Source of the DNA: Reticulascus tulasneorum
Lineage: Eukaryota > Ascomycota > Sordariomycetes > Glomerellales > Reticulascaceae
Assembly (NCBI GenBank): GCA_001557505.1
Contig: LSAX01000007.1
Coordinates: 3,472,001 to 3,536,000 of the forward strand
Reading direction: 5' to 3'
DNA: 64,000 nt
Shown one piece after another: positions 34,880 to 45,299 of the stretch. The notes below the pieces were generated by a model. It worked only from the letters and a program-made list of their open reading frames with translations. It made no database searches and was not told the origin of the DNA. Both the position numbers and the translations under genes were made by a program. Position 1 is the stretch's first letter, and each line of letters opens with the position of its first letter.

Positions 34880-35852
34880 GGTGTTCGTCGAATTGAGAGT
34901 TACTTATGCCAAGATGATAATTTGGGCCCCAACATACTCTCTTGATGCTTGCAATTTGACAGTCTTTATAGTAAAAACGTACACGTTTGCCTTGTGCCTG
35001 ACCCGAGTTCGACTGTCAACAGTCAGCGGCCACAAAGCAGGAAGGTCACTCCTCCAGGCCAGGGATTGTGAGGCCATCTTTCTTTTGGGATTCAACACGA
35101 AGAACTCTGCTCGTTCGCCTTCTAGTTTGGGAGAGTTGGGTTGCTCTGATAAACGGTAGGTGTGAGTGGAGACAGCTAAACCTCGTATCCTACCTTACGG
35201 TCTGGATATGGTCCTTTGGCCAGAACAGCTGGGGGTAGTGTTGCACGAGCATCAGCCAGTAAGGTGTCCTTTCCTATTCTGCATATTTATCGGCCAAATC
35301 GGAGCTAGTTTCGCATAAGCAACACTAACCACTTTGCGAGATCGTTCAAAATTAGGAGCCCAAGAATGTGGCGAGATAATTCATGGACCTCCATCACATT
35401 ATGATCTTAATAACGAGCGGTGTTTCAAATCGCTCAACGCAGCTGATAAGTGCAGTATCTTACCCTTGGCAATCGTAACCTATCGCAAACTAGACTCCAA
35501 TATATTCTTTTCATATATTGTGTGTCGCGAAATCGCTCACCTAGGAAATGTGTGTCATGTGATGACATCTATAGTCCGTGCATATTCGATCACAGCGAAC
35601 CTTACCTTAGGTTGGTATACGAAATACGCTAGCTTCCACTACTGAAGGCTGGTAGCTACATCCTTGGAACTTCATCATCATCACCATTCCAGGCACTCCG
35701 CAATCTCCCTTTCTGCTTGTGTTACGAGTTTAGAATTGTAGTATGCGTTGTTTCGTGTTTCCGGCAGACCCGAATCGAACACCTTTTCCAGCTCTGGGCA
35801 TGCTTATCAACCGGCTCTTACACGATGAGCAACAAAATAGAACTCCTATCAC
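34880..35852. other. intergenic
   Basis: No supported gene. A tRNA-like fragment (minus strand, about 35762-35840) has a B-box-like GTTCGATTC but no matching acceptor stem, so it is not called. Confidence 0.35.
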
Positions 35853-36422
35853 ATGAGAGCCATGTCTCTACATCGTGGTAGCCATATAAGCCGGTCTTGC
35901 GACCGGTGCTACGGCCAGAAGCTGCGCTGCGAACGCGGGCTCAACAGCGCTTGCTGCAAACGGTGCCAGCATGCCAAGCTCCAGTGCATTTTGACGACTT
36001 CCACACGGCAGGCTAAGAACGAAGAATTCATATTTTCTAAGTACAACGCAACGCTTAATTAACTTAACAATAATGGCATCCGCTCAAGCATCCAAGTGCC
36101 TGTGCCGGCTCCCGGAAGCCGACAAGCTGTGGTGTTTGGTCCAGATATTGATCGTTCAGGCGAAGCCCAACTACCCCCCGGAGGATGAACCCAAAGTCGC
36201 AAAGCGATAAATTGGGCCTTTGCTGAACATCTTATCTTACCGGTTGATTATTCGATTGACACACCAGCCGTAGGTAATGTTGGGACTAATCAGCAAACAC
36301 CGCCGGACAACACACAACAGTGTGATTTTGGAAGTACAATGACGCCTCGTCAGGCAGAGTCTACACAATGCGAAAATCGCAGAAGTTTAGACATCCTTAG
36401 CGTGCGTTCAACGAGTTTCTAA
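35853..36422 (+). pseudogene. decayed Zn2Cys6 transcription factor
   Basis: The ATG at 35853 begins a clear zinc-cluster domain (SCDRCYGQKLRCERG, then CCKRCQHAKLQC), similar to AflR-type N-termini of secondary-metabolism regulators. The same frame continues past a TAA at 36060 and a TGA at about 36187 with protein-like sequence (NNNGIRSSIQVPVPAPG, INWAFAEHLILPVDYSID) to another TAA at 36420. TAA and TGA are each one C-to-T change from CAA and CGA, the pattern left by repeat-induced point mutation or cytosine deamination. It is unlikely to make a working regulator. A short zinc-finger peptide of 69 aa could still be translated. Confidence 0.65.
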
Positions 36423-37665
36423 CGCCGTCAAAACTCGTTTTTAGAATAACCCAATACTTCCTGCGAAGGCTATTAACATCTCACTGGCTTTCTTTGCTGC
36501 AACGAAAGCAAATGCGAGCGGGTTATAACAGGGTGAACTAAAGCCAAATATAACGATATTTGTGCTCTGGAAATGGAGCAGCAGCAAGCGGAGATGATAG
36601 TGCTATTAACAACTGGAAAGAAAAGTAGGCTTTGAGTTTAGAACGAGAGAGCTTCGAAGGCGCGAGAGTTGGTAACCAAGCATACAGTGATAATGCCCAT
36701 TTCCGTGCTACTTCCATATTTCTCTGCGGAGTAAAACAAGTGCTAGCTTCTAAGTAGATCATCAGGTGAATGTATGGTCATCGATTAACCACTTCAGCAG
36801 CCTATACAGTTCTACCGTTTGGGTGGTTCCAGATAATCCATCCCTTACAAACCATGCAGCCGAGGATCAGAAACATGATTTCAATAGTTACGGAGTTGCG
36901 CTCATATCGGCCAATCCCAACAAGTCCGTCTTTCCATCCTAAGTCATATTCGCCGCCTTGCCATCCTGGATATACGCCTCGACCAAGCCAAGACTAGCCT
37001 CCACATGTGTCTGGCTGACATAGGAAGTATGCGTCGACTGAAGCTTCCTGATTTACTGATCAGCCCCAATGTTTGCGAATATGGCTAGGTCTCAGAAGTA
37101 AAACTCGATCTGGAAGTCATGGTCCCCGGCCACCTATCGGTCGCCCCTGGCCGCGTTCATCGCTCTTTCGACACCTCGGAAAGACGCGGCTGCAGCCAGG
37201 CCCTCTAACTTAGTGGAGATTTTAGATGCTTGAGCGCAGACGCTAAGCCTAATTAGTATGGGACCATCGGCGCGGCTATTTTTAAGGGCGGCTGCGTCGG
37301 CGCCTTGATTATGGGCCAATCGCCACAGCTGATCCCCCTAAACACAGAAACCCCATCGTTTCGCTAACCGCCATAAATTGTCTTGCTCGGGCTCTCTGTA
37401 CACCACTCATTTGTAGTGTCGAACTTCTTTCTGATACAAGCGCAGCACTAAATCTTTGTCATCTCTGAGAATAAATTCAAGTGCCAGAATATTTAAATCA
37501 TGGGATTACAGCCTGGATCAGTACTTAGCCGGCATTCTCTCCTTCTTTTTTCATCACTCACTGACACCATCGCTGTCTCTGCGAAAGCTAATTCCATCTC
37601 GTTATTCTAGATATATATATTATCGACACCACTGTCATAGTTCGGCGAAGCGCGAATCAGTAATC
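36423..37665. other. intergenic
   Basis: No supported gene. The first 150 bp may be more of the decayed regulator. The last 200 bp are the leader of the next gene. Confidence 0.35.
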
Positions 37666-38196
37666 ATGGCCATTAAAGCACTCGCCTCCAAGTTCGCTAG
37701 TGGCGCTATTACCGCGCAAATCGCTGCCTACGAGATCTGGGCACGCTGGGCGGCCCGCGGCATCCAGCTCGTTTTCGGTCTCATTGTCTGCGGACTTTAC
37801 GGCAGCCGCATCGACCGCGACCGCCGCGCTGGCGATGCTCAAGCACCTGAATGGGTGTATGCTATTGCCGTTGCTGGTCTCTCTTGCATCTCCTGCGTCA
37901 TCTTTGCGCTGCCACTGCCGTTCCTTAAGACTCAACGCCTATTCGCATGGGATTTGCTACTCTTCGTTCTCTGGATTGCGACCTTCGGTGTATTTGCGCG
38001 CATCTTCCTAAATCGCCCTGATGGTGAGGAATACCAGGGAACGAGCACCAGGACCATGAAGATGGCCATATGGGTGGACTTGGTAAACAGCATTCTCTGG
38101 CTTCTGACGGGGGTTTATGGCATCTTCAGAACATTTATTGCGAAGAAGGCGGACGAGAAACTCAGTGCGATCAAGAAGGAATTCATGTCTGTATGA
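37666..38196 (+). CDS. MARVEL-like four-helix membrane protein
   Basis: Single exon, 176 aa. It has four hydrophobic segments: GIQLVFGLIVCGLYG (about 37-51), VYAIAVAGLSCISCVIFALPL (about 65-85), WDLLLFVLWIATFGVFARIF (about 95-114) and WVDLVNSILWLLTGVYGIF (about 137-155). The tail is short and basic. The first helix with LVxGLIVCGLYG and the third with LFVLWIATFGVFA match the fungal MARVEL-like pattern. Such proteins sit in the plasma or vesicle membrane. Their roles are poorly known. The ATG at 37666 starts just before the first amphipathic helix (MAIKALASKF). The upstream in-frame sequence is leader. Confidence 0.72.
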   Translation: MAIKALASKFASGAITAQIAAYEIWARWAARGIQLVFGLIVCGLYGSRIDRDRRAGDAQAPEWVYAIAVAGLSCISCVIFALPLPFLKTQRLFAWDLLLFVLWIATFGVFARIFLNRPDGEEYQGTSTRTMKMAIWVDLVNSILWLLTGVYGIFRTFIAKKADEKLSAIKKEFMSV

Positions 38197-38669
38197 GTAA
38201 TATTGTGCTTTTGGTAGTAGTCTGCTCAATTAATGGAAGTCTTTGGCAAATAACGTAACAGTTTATATGCTCAACCGTATTTTGCCTCATCTCTCAAGCA
38301 ATGTCGAAGCTCAAGACTCCCTTCGTCAAATTTATTGTTCCCTGACCTGACGGAACAAGTGGCTCGGCAGTTGCTCAAAATATTTGACTGGAGTAAAGAA
38401 GTTGCTACAACCATGATGTTTAGTCATGACTGGTTAAATCAGTCGATGGAACTCAATTCTTTGCTAGTAAACAGAACAATTTGGCGTGCTGGTAATTGTT
38501 CTACTAGAACAAGGTTTGCCCGGGATTATGTGGGACAGGGAACAACACCACAACCGTTCTGTACGCCATACAAGTCGCTGAGATAACGGTAGTCCCACAA
38601 TGACCTAGGCACTACCTGCCTCCGCCGTGCACCGAACTGCCTTAGGGTAGAACAAGCACACCATACCTC
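38197..38669. other. intergenic between convergent genes
   Basis: 473 bp. Nothing recognisable. Confidence 0.4.
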
Positions 38670-39227
38670 TCAGCCTTCTTCGTTTTCGGGGCAAAGTGGA
38701 CAACCCGGCTTATAATCTGTATGATCGCATGGCTCCAAGAGCTGCTCATAAGTGGCACTGTCATTGCCCACACACATCCTCCCCATGGGCACATCCGCCT
38801 CACCTTCCTTGTGCCCAGTACACCACCACATCCAATCTTTCAAAAGGCACTGCGCAGCGCAACGTGTCTCGCGACCTAGCTCCTTGCACCGCGGATCCGG
38901 TTTGAGGCTGCGGTACGCACACCCGTCCGGTCCCGAACACGCTGGTGGCGCCGCGGGTGGCATGTCGAAGGCCAGTACGACCCATAAAATCCATGTGGAA
39001 GTTGCATATATGGGTGCCATTGTCGACGTGGCGGCCGATGAGAAGATAGTGCGGTGCGTGATTGTCGTCTCCACCATGGTGTATGGGACAGATTCTGGGT
39101 CCGGCGAGACAGACCATGCATCTATAACGGTGACGTGGTCAACTGTCAAGGCGGCGGTGCCGGTGCGTGTTGTTAAGTAGCTGCTGGAAACAGTCGTGGG
39201 ATAGGTGCGGTCGGCAGGGTCGACCAT
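38670..39227 (-). CDS. cysteine-rich protein with one hydrophobic segment, unknown family
   Basis: Single exon, 185 aa. The N-terminal half is Thr/Ser/Val-rich (MVDPADRTYPTTV, then TTITHRTIFSSAATSTM), like an extracellular beta region. A hydrophobic stretch STWILWVVLAFDM follows at about 76-88. The C-terminal half is Cys-rich: CSGPDGCAY, DPRCKELG, TRCAAQCLLKDWMWWC, MCVGND, EPCDHTDYKPGCPLCPE. There is no signal peptide at this start, so the first exon may be missing or the hydrophobic stretch may act as an anchor. Codon use looks coding. Family not recognised. Confidence 0.5.
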   Translation of the reverse strand: MVDPADRTYPTTVSSSYLTTRTGTAALTVDHVTVIDAWSVSPDPESVPYTMVETTITHRTIFSSAATSTMAPIYATSTWILWVVLAFDMPPAAPPACSGPDGCAYRSLKPDPRCKELGRETRCAAQCLLKDWMWWCTGHKEGEADVPMGRMCVGNDSATYEQLLEPCDHTDYKPGCPLCPENEEG

Positions 39228-40468
39228 GGCTAGTAGTCGTCTGTCAGCTCAAATGTGCTTTTGGCATTAGAAACTATATTAAAAGTGCGACCGACTGGTG
39301 GATGTAGTGTCTGGGCTTGACTGCGCAGTGACATAGAGGCCTCCATAATAGCACCAGGTGAGCCCCGCAAGGAGCCGTAGCCGCTCTATTCTCATATTGA
39401 CGCTGTTTAACTCTCGGTCAACGACTTGCTGGCTTTGTATCTCAGATGCGAGCGGTCGGGACCTGAGGATTCTATGGATTTTCCAATTTTTTATCGTCCT
39501 GAGTACTTCGCCCGGCTTTTAACATTCTTGGTTGTGTGGCGGCTACTGCAAGAACGGATCAAGGTACAGCTCCTCCTAATTATATTGAGAGGCATTTACC
39601 CTAAGAATAATGAGGGTTAGTATAGGGTCAGAGGACAACCTCTAATATAATGCAGGATCATTTAGCCAAAGGAGTTCTAGAAGCCCACGCTGGCCGGCAG
39701 CTGAAACGTGCAATTTCAGAATTGGGCAAGCAAGCAATTCCCAAAAACGTTGCTTGTTCAGCCTGTCACTTGATCCTCTCTTTCGCCCTCTGAGTTCTAG
39801 TTAATTTAAGTTTATTTGCCGCCATCTTCAATTCTCGGACCTAAGGCCTGTCCTTCCCCGCTCTCTGCGATGAAGATAACTTCCTGACCGCATATAGCCA
39901 TTACATAGTCCTGCTGGCAGCGACTCTAGACCCTGCAAATTCTAAACTTTCATACAATCCTTCTATGCGAATATCTGATTTATATTTAAGCGAAAGTACC
40001 CTACATAATACTCGCATTTTGAGATCAGTCAGGTTTATCTGAAACTCAAGAGGCCTAGGAGACAGTAGTAACCCCGTCCTAGTACGTGGCTTCGCACCTA
40101 TCTCCTAGGTGGTAAACAAGAGGAGTTTTTAATGAATCGCAGACCCGCCTTCTATTGTCAACTCTTTCTGGCCGTGTATCACTTAATCCATTCACCACGA
40201 CGGCTTGCCAACCTCGTAAAAGCAACACCATTCACGACATTGTTAAAATTTCATCTCGCCAAATTCTTCCAGCCATAACATCCAATAGACCTGCAATCAA
40301 TCATTTAGTTCTTAGCGCTTGTAATGAGAGTTACATTACTAGAAATTTATACGTAGTTGGTCGTCAGATTATAAAATCTTGCCCAATTTTCAGGTATTAA
40401 TAAACCTTCGGGACAGCGATATCTTTGAAGGTTGGACGATGGTTCATCTACGACAATGAACAACCGCA

Positions 40469-40581
40469 GATGCCGAACCCGTGGCCAACGCTAGACAACA
40501 TCACGGCTAATGCATATGTATAGGTATTACGAACTTCGCACTCACGGGATGAAACGCCGGTGTGTATATCAAGCGCCGACC
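40469..40581 (+). repeat. direct repeat, copy 1
   Basis: Contains GTGGCCAACGCTAGACAAC and AACTTCGCACTCACGGGATG. Repeated 160 bp downstream at roughly 70-75 percent identity by eye. Confidence 0.6.
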
Positions 40582-40628
40582 ACAGCTTCGGGCAATTAGC
40601 CGGTTTTTATATGCGGAAAAGGTGGCGA

Positions 40629-40745
40629 GATGTCGAAGCCGTGGCCAACGCGAGACAACCTCGCAGCTGGTAGATTTGCACGTGCGAGTCGAGAACTTCA
40701 CACTTACAGGATGAGAGACCAGTGTAAATATGCAAAAATAGCGGC
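40629..40745 (+). repeat. direct repeat, copy 2
   Basis: Contains GTGGCCAACGCGAGACAAC and AACTTCACACTTACAGGATG, in the same order and spacing as copy 1. Confidence 0.6.
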
Positions 40746-41007
40746 AAGATGCGATCAAACTTAAGAACACGCTTATGAACGACGACAACGACTTGTTTCT
40801 TATAGACTTCGAGTAAGGTAGGTCGGCACAGAGGCGGCGTTCCTGTTTTCTGAAGCGCATGATAACGACGATATGAGTGATACGCGTCACAAACACGAGA
40901 TAATTGACAGCGAGGAAACAACCTAAAATAGGACGAAATGGATAAAAGAAGGTGGTAAAGAAAGATAGACAAGCAAGCACACCATGTCTTGATTGTGTGA
41001 TCCTAGG

Positions 41008-42750
41008 TTACCAGTTACCAAATATAACACCTTCATAGGCTGAAAGTCTAACGCCTGACTCTTTGACTCTCAACATCGCATTTGCTCCTAGCAGTTTCGT
41101 CCAACCTTGAAAGCCGGAGCTGTCGAACACCTGCTCTCTATCAGAGAAGTTCAATAGTACAAGAGCTTTTTTGGTGCCGTCAAAACTGGCCATCACATAC
41201 GCAAAAACCTCCTCACCGCTCCTGGCGGGATCCAACATCTCAAACCGGCCATATGTGAAGAGGTCGGCCTCTCTTTTTCTCAAGCCCAGTACCTCTCTCC
41301 AGTAAGCCAACACACTATCCGTTTCTTTCTCCTGATTCTCGACATTCCATTCCTTAAAATCATCGTTGACCCTCATCCAGGGATTTCCACCTTTAGTAAA
41401 CCCCGAGCTCTCTTCTGTACTCCACTGCATTGGCAAGCGTCCATTGTCCCGTGCTTTCAATCTCATCTCCTTCAGCACGTCCTGCATATCCGCCCCTTCT
41501 CCTCTATTCTTCAATACTCTGTCGTAAAAGTTCCTTGCCTCAACATCGATGTAGTCTTCAATCCCCCACTCTTCCGGCACGTTTGCCATTCCTATTTCCT
41601 GGCCTTGAAGTAGGAAGAGTGTCCCACTCAGACTCCCAAGATATGTTGCCAGCATCTTTGCCGCGGGCTTTCTGTATTGCGGCAGATCAGAAGCAAAGCG
41701 CGACAACGAACGGCCGGAATCATGATTATCCATGTATATCGAATTCCAGCCGTCAAACTTTGGCATCGCATCTTGCCAGGTTTTTGTGATCGTTCTCAAT
41801 TTCGAGACGTTGAAATCACCCGGTCCATATTTTTCATCTGCACCAAAATCCATGTCCACAATGTCGCCGGTAAATAGCATGTTCAGCTCATGCCTGTCCT
41901 TGGCTACGTATTCCGAAACACTCTGTTCATCTTTTGTGAACCCCAGTTCGCCAACTGTCATGCAGTCGTATTTGTCGAATACGGCCTTCCGCATCTCTTT
42001 TATGTACTCATGCATTCTGGGCCCGCTCGCAAAATACATGGCCCCAGATTGCAACTCCGAACTCGGGCTGGAGATTGGTGCATCAGGCAAGTCCGGATGT
42101 TTGGACATGAGGTTCATGGAGTCGATTCGGAACCCGTCAACGCCTTTATCGAGCCAGAACTCCATATCCGAGTATGTCGCTTGGCGCATGTCTTCGTTTG
42201 CCCAGTTTAAGTCCGGCTGGGAGGGGAGAAAGAGCGAGAGGTAGTATTGACCAGTTTCCTCGACCCACGTCCAAGCACTGCCCCCAAAAATTGAAGCCCA
42301 GTTATTTGGTGGTTTACGATTCCCGCTCGTATCAAATTTGGGGTCCCGCCAGAAATACCAATCCCTTTTTGGTGAAGTTCTGCTAGAACGGGACTCCAGG
42401 AACCAGGCATGTTGATCGCTTGTATGATTAACCACCAAATCCAGTAGCAATTTCAGCCCTCGCTCATGGCAGCCTCTGATAAGGATTTCTGCGTCCCGTA
42501 CTGAACCGTATGGTTGATGAATCGCACGATAATCCGAGATGTCATAACCCATATCTTTCTGAGGGCTTTTGAAGATGGGGGATAGCCAGATAGTGTCGGC
42601 GCCGAGAGACTTGATGTAATCTAATTTGGAGATGATGCCGGGGAGGTCGCCGAGTCCGTCCCCGTTGGAATCCAAGAAACTTGCAGGATAGATCTGGTAC
42701 ACTACAGCTTCTTTCCACCATTTCTTCGACGGTGCTATTGGCGTCACCAT
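41008..42750 (-). CDS. intracellular GH13 alpha-glucosidase (oligo-1,6-glucosidase/maltase type)
   Basis: Single exon, 580 aa, the usual length for fungal intracellular GH13 alpha-glucosidases. The start KKWWKEAVVYQIYPASFLDSNGDGLGDLPGI (given in outline) is the standard N-terminus. The conserved regions are DLVVNH (104-109), GFRIDSMN with nucleophile Asp210, TVGELGF with acid/base Glu268, and DNHDSGR with Asp344. It has no signal peptide, so it hydrolyses imported alpha-glucosides (maltose, isomaltose, sucrose) in the cytosol. Region IV normally reads NHDQPR or similar. NHDSGR is unusual and may affect the substrate. It lies next to a GH32 enzyme, a sugar transporter and a Zn2Cys6 regulator, which supports a role in disaccharide use. 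Confidence 0.93.
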   Translation of the reverse strand: MVTPIAPSKKWWKEAVVYQIYPASFLDSNGDGLGDLPGIISKLDYIKSLGADTIWLSPIFKSPQKDMGYDISDYRAIHQPYGSVRDAEILIRGCHERGLKLLLDLVVNHTSDQHAWFLESRSSRTSPKRDWYFWRDPKFDTSGNRKPPNNWASIFGGSAWTWVEETGQYYLSLFLPSQPDLNWANEDMRQATYSDMEFWLDKGVDGFRIDSMNLMSKHPDLPDAPISSPSSELQSGAMYFASGPRMHEYIKEMRKAVFDKYDCMTVGELGFTKDEQSVSEYVAKDRHELNMLFTGDIVDMDFGADEKYGPGDFNVSKLRTITKTWQDAMPKFDGWNSIYMDNHDSGRSLSRFASDLPQYRKPAAKMLATYLGSLSGTLFLLQGQEIGMANVPEEWGIEDYIDVEARNFYDRVLKNRGEGADMQDVLKEMRLKARDNGRLPMQWSTEESSGFTKGGNPWMRVNDDFKEWNVENQEKETDSVLAYWREVLGLRKREADLFTYGRFEMLDPARSGEEVFAYVMASFDGTKKALVLLNFSDREQVFDSSGFQGWTKLLGANAMLRVKESGVRLSAYEGVIFGNW

Positions 42751-43598
42751 TTCAGCTGACTGAGGTAGTGTGGGGTATTCTTTTCTTTTGCTAGTGCGTG
42801 CTTGCTTACGGCCTGATTTGGGGGGAAGAAGGCTTGTTCCTTTGACACAACAGTCCTGGACTATGAAGCTGGCTGGTGGACGTGACTCTTGAGGTTAGGA
42901 GTTTGACGAATATATAAGCAAAAATATGTGGTAGACGGATATTGGTGGAGTTTTTCTTGCACTGGTGAGCCACAGGCATTTACCGCATCCCACAAAGCAT
43001 CATTATGCGATTGCCCCGCGATTCAATGTACTAGTGCCTGGTTCGTCCAATGTTTATTTAACGGCTGAATACTTTACTGGCTGGGATTGTCTCCATGATC
43101 TCCCAATTAAATCGGGGTGGATTGTGGCGAGATTTTGTTGACATGGGCGCTTGGTTCGGCGGCGCTGTAATGCTCGGGTGAACTTCGAACTCATGGGTGA
43201 ATTTTGGTTTGCGGATACAACTTGGGGTGGTGGGGCGAATTACTGGTCTTATACCGAATCGGGTGTGGGATATGGAATAGAGGGGCTGAGAATGCAAGTA
43301 AGCATTTGGGAGGTATTTGAGGCTAGGATGTGTTCGAACCGAATTAGACATTAGAATAGAGACAAGATGGGGAGTTGAGCGTGCTATGCCTCGATTGTAC
43401 GTGATGGATCATCTGGTATTAACGCACAGCCGATCAACTATATGTTCTGTAACCGTAATTATGGAGCACGTTGGTAAGACTTGGCGAAACGAATAGCAGA
43501 TATTTTGTAAGTAATACATGCTAAAGTTATGTGCGCCTGTATGTCAAATTTGTCATTCTCGCTAGCTACTGTTAATCCCATCATCTTCGAGGTACTCG
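42751..43598. other. intergenic, promoter of GH13 gene
   Basis: No supported gene. On the minus strand a CTTATATATTC box lies about 165 bp upstream of the GH13 start. Confidence 0.4.
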
Positions 43599-45299
43599 TC
43601 AAGCATAACTAACAGCTTGCACCATCAGCCGTGGCCTATCAATTCTCTCGCGCTGAGCGTTCATGCTTGCGAAAGGATGCAGCTCCTCCAACATACTGCA
43701 ACCGCCTTCACGGCTGGGCCAAGCGCTCTTCAAACTTTCCCAGCATTCAAAACTTATGGAAGATTCATCAAATCCCCCAAAATCAAATGATGCAAATCTA
43801 GATGAATCCTGGCTAGGATAGATTCGAGAAGTCAATGCAAATCTGTCATTTGCGTAAATTTCCACCATGGACTCGTCCAGGAATATCCTGAGTTGAAGGT
43901 CCTCACCCGGCATGAGGTGGAACCGCCCTGAATCAGGGCTGCTGGCTCCGAGATTGGAAAGTGATGAGTATTTTCGGTCCACCATGATGTGGCCATCTCC
44001 AATATCGAAAATGAGCTTTGTAACTTCAGCTGAGTTGGGCGATTCTCGGACGTTGAAAATGAATTTCTCCGCCCCAGATAGATTAGAAAAGGTCGCGGCA
44101 ACTTCATAATTCGTAGCCCTGACGCCACTGAAGCTTTTTAGAGACAAAGGGGTCTGCTGATATCTGAGTTTTCTGACCTGTGGTGCGGGTCGAACCCCAA
44201 GGGTTGTCATTCTTCCAGACGACTCGTGGAGGGTCCATTCGTGAGAATCTCTTGCTGTAACGAATATGGGCATTGAGACTTCAAACAGCTCTCTAGGATG
44301 CGCAAGACACCCCGCCCAACCCTGCTCCTTCACTACATGTGCGTGTGAGCTCTCATCCGCCCATCCCAGTTGAAGCAATCGGTCTTCGGAGTCTCGGAAG
44401 ATGTGTGGAGCATATGAGATTCCGTGATCAATCAAACCGTGACCCGAGATATCAAACCGAGGGTTGCCGCCCTCGATAACCAGACATCCGGACAGCCAAA
44501 GCGTGTAGTGGCTGTTGTGCCGTTGGCTATTCGCATCCTCTTCGACTCCAAGGATAAGGTATTCTGTTTGCCCAATTGAGAAGAAGCTCGCGCACTCGAA
44601 ATTGTTTCCGAAACGAAGGTCGCTATTCGGTGAAATTTTTGATCCCCTCTTTACATCGAGAAGGACCGCGAGGTGTTCCCATCCATAGAGGTTACGAGAC
44701 TGGTAAATATGGATCTGAGAGCCATGACCTCGTTCTCCAGAAGCTATTATCATGTAGCTCGTTTCTTCACTGGTTCCAAGCAATGCAGAGAGTGAAGGCC
44801 AATATGAGACAAATGGATCGCGCCATCCGGTGGTTGCCTCTTTTTTGGGAGGGAGTCTTAGCAGAGGATTGCTGCAATGCCGATGCCACGATCTGCCAAA
44901 GTCGGTTGAGATAGCCACAGACTGCGACTCACATCCTTGGATGTAAGGCTTCGACCAATGAATAGGAAGGGCCGAGACGCTGGTGTAAAAGAGGAACAGA
45001 ACTCTCTTTCCATCAAAGAGCCGCGAGACTATGGATCCAGAGAAAACGCCGAGAGAATCATATGTTTCTCCGTTGCGAATGGCGGGTGTGCTGTCTTCCC
45101 AGGTGACCAAATCCTTACTCCTGGCCATACCCCAGGCAGAATTGCCACCATCGGTGGTTCCTGGGTTCCATTGGTAGCAAAAAAGGTATTCCTCAGTCTC
45201 AGGAATATAGACAGCACCGCACGGGTCATTCGACCACGAATGCGGCGCGATGAAGTGAGAAGTCGGACGGAAGCGGTTGAAAGACATCGTCAAAGGCAT
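43599..45299 (-). CDS. GH32 beta-fructosidase without signal peptide (intracellular invertase-like)
   Basis: Single exon, 566 aa. The GH32 motifs are WSNDPCG with nucleophile Asp25 (usually WMNDPNG), GWRDP with the stabilising Asp161, and FECASFF with acid/base Glu235. A five-bladed propeller is followed by a C-terminal beta-sandwich (RKLRYQQTPLSLKSFSG, then EDLQLRIFLDESMVEIYAND). The start MPLTMSFNRFRPTSHF carries no signal peptide, pointing to cytosolic cleavage of sucrose or small fructans. It is divergent from a sugar transporter across 659 bp and in the same orientation as GH13. The Asn-to-Cys change in NDPNG is a variant worth testing, while all three acidic residues are present. Confidence 0.92.
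   Translation of the reverse strand: MPLTMSFNRFRPTSHFIAPHSWSNDPCGAVYIPETEEYLFCYQWNPGTTDGGNSAWGMARSKDLVTWEDSTPAIRNGETYDSLGVFSGSIVSRLFDGKRVLFLFYTSVSALPIHWSKPYIQGCESQSVAISTDFGRSWHRHCSNPLLRLPPKKEATTGWRDPFVSYWPSLSALLGTSEETSYMIIASGERGHGSQIHIYQSRNLYGWEHLAVLLDVKRGSKISPNSDLRFGNNFECASFFSIGQTEYLILGVEEDANSQRHNSHYTLWLSGCLVIEGGNPRFDISGHGLIDHGISYAPHIFRDSEDRLLQLGWADESSHAHVVKEQGWAGCLAHPRELFEVSMPIFVTARDSHEWTLHESSGRMTTLGVRPAPQVRKLRYQQTPLSLKSFSGVRATNYEVAATFSNLSGAEKFIFNVRESPNSAEVTKLIFDIGDGHIMVDRKYSSLSNLGASSPDSGRFHLMPGEDLQLRIFLDESMVEIYANDRFALTSRIYPSQDSSRFASFDFGGFDESSISFECWESLKSAWPSREGGCSMLEELHPFASMNAQRERIDRPRLMVQAVSYA

Larger units (their letters stand above)
39228..41007. other. gene-poor region with short direct repeats
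   Basis: No supported gene. It contains an AACCCCGTCCTAG word near 40070 and two direct repeat copies at 40469 and 40629. The open frame on the minus strand here is made by the repeats. Confidence 0.4.

Noticed and set aside
35762..35840. tRNA-like sequence on the minus strand (D-arm-like GCTC...GAGC and B-box GTTCGATTC)
   Set aside because: The 5' half of the acceptor stem is missing and neither the anticodon stem nor the T-stem pairs properly, so it is at most a tRNA-derived fragment.
40507..40980. 157-codon minus-strand frame
   Set aside because: It is formed by the two 160-bp-period repeats, and its peptide repeats simply mirror the DNA repeats.
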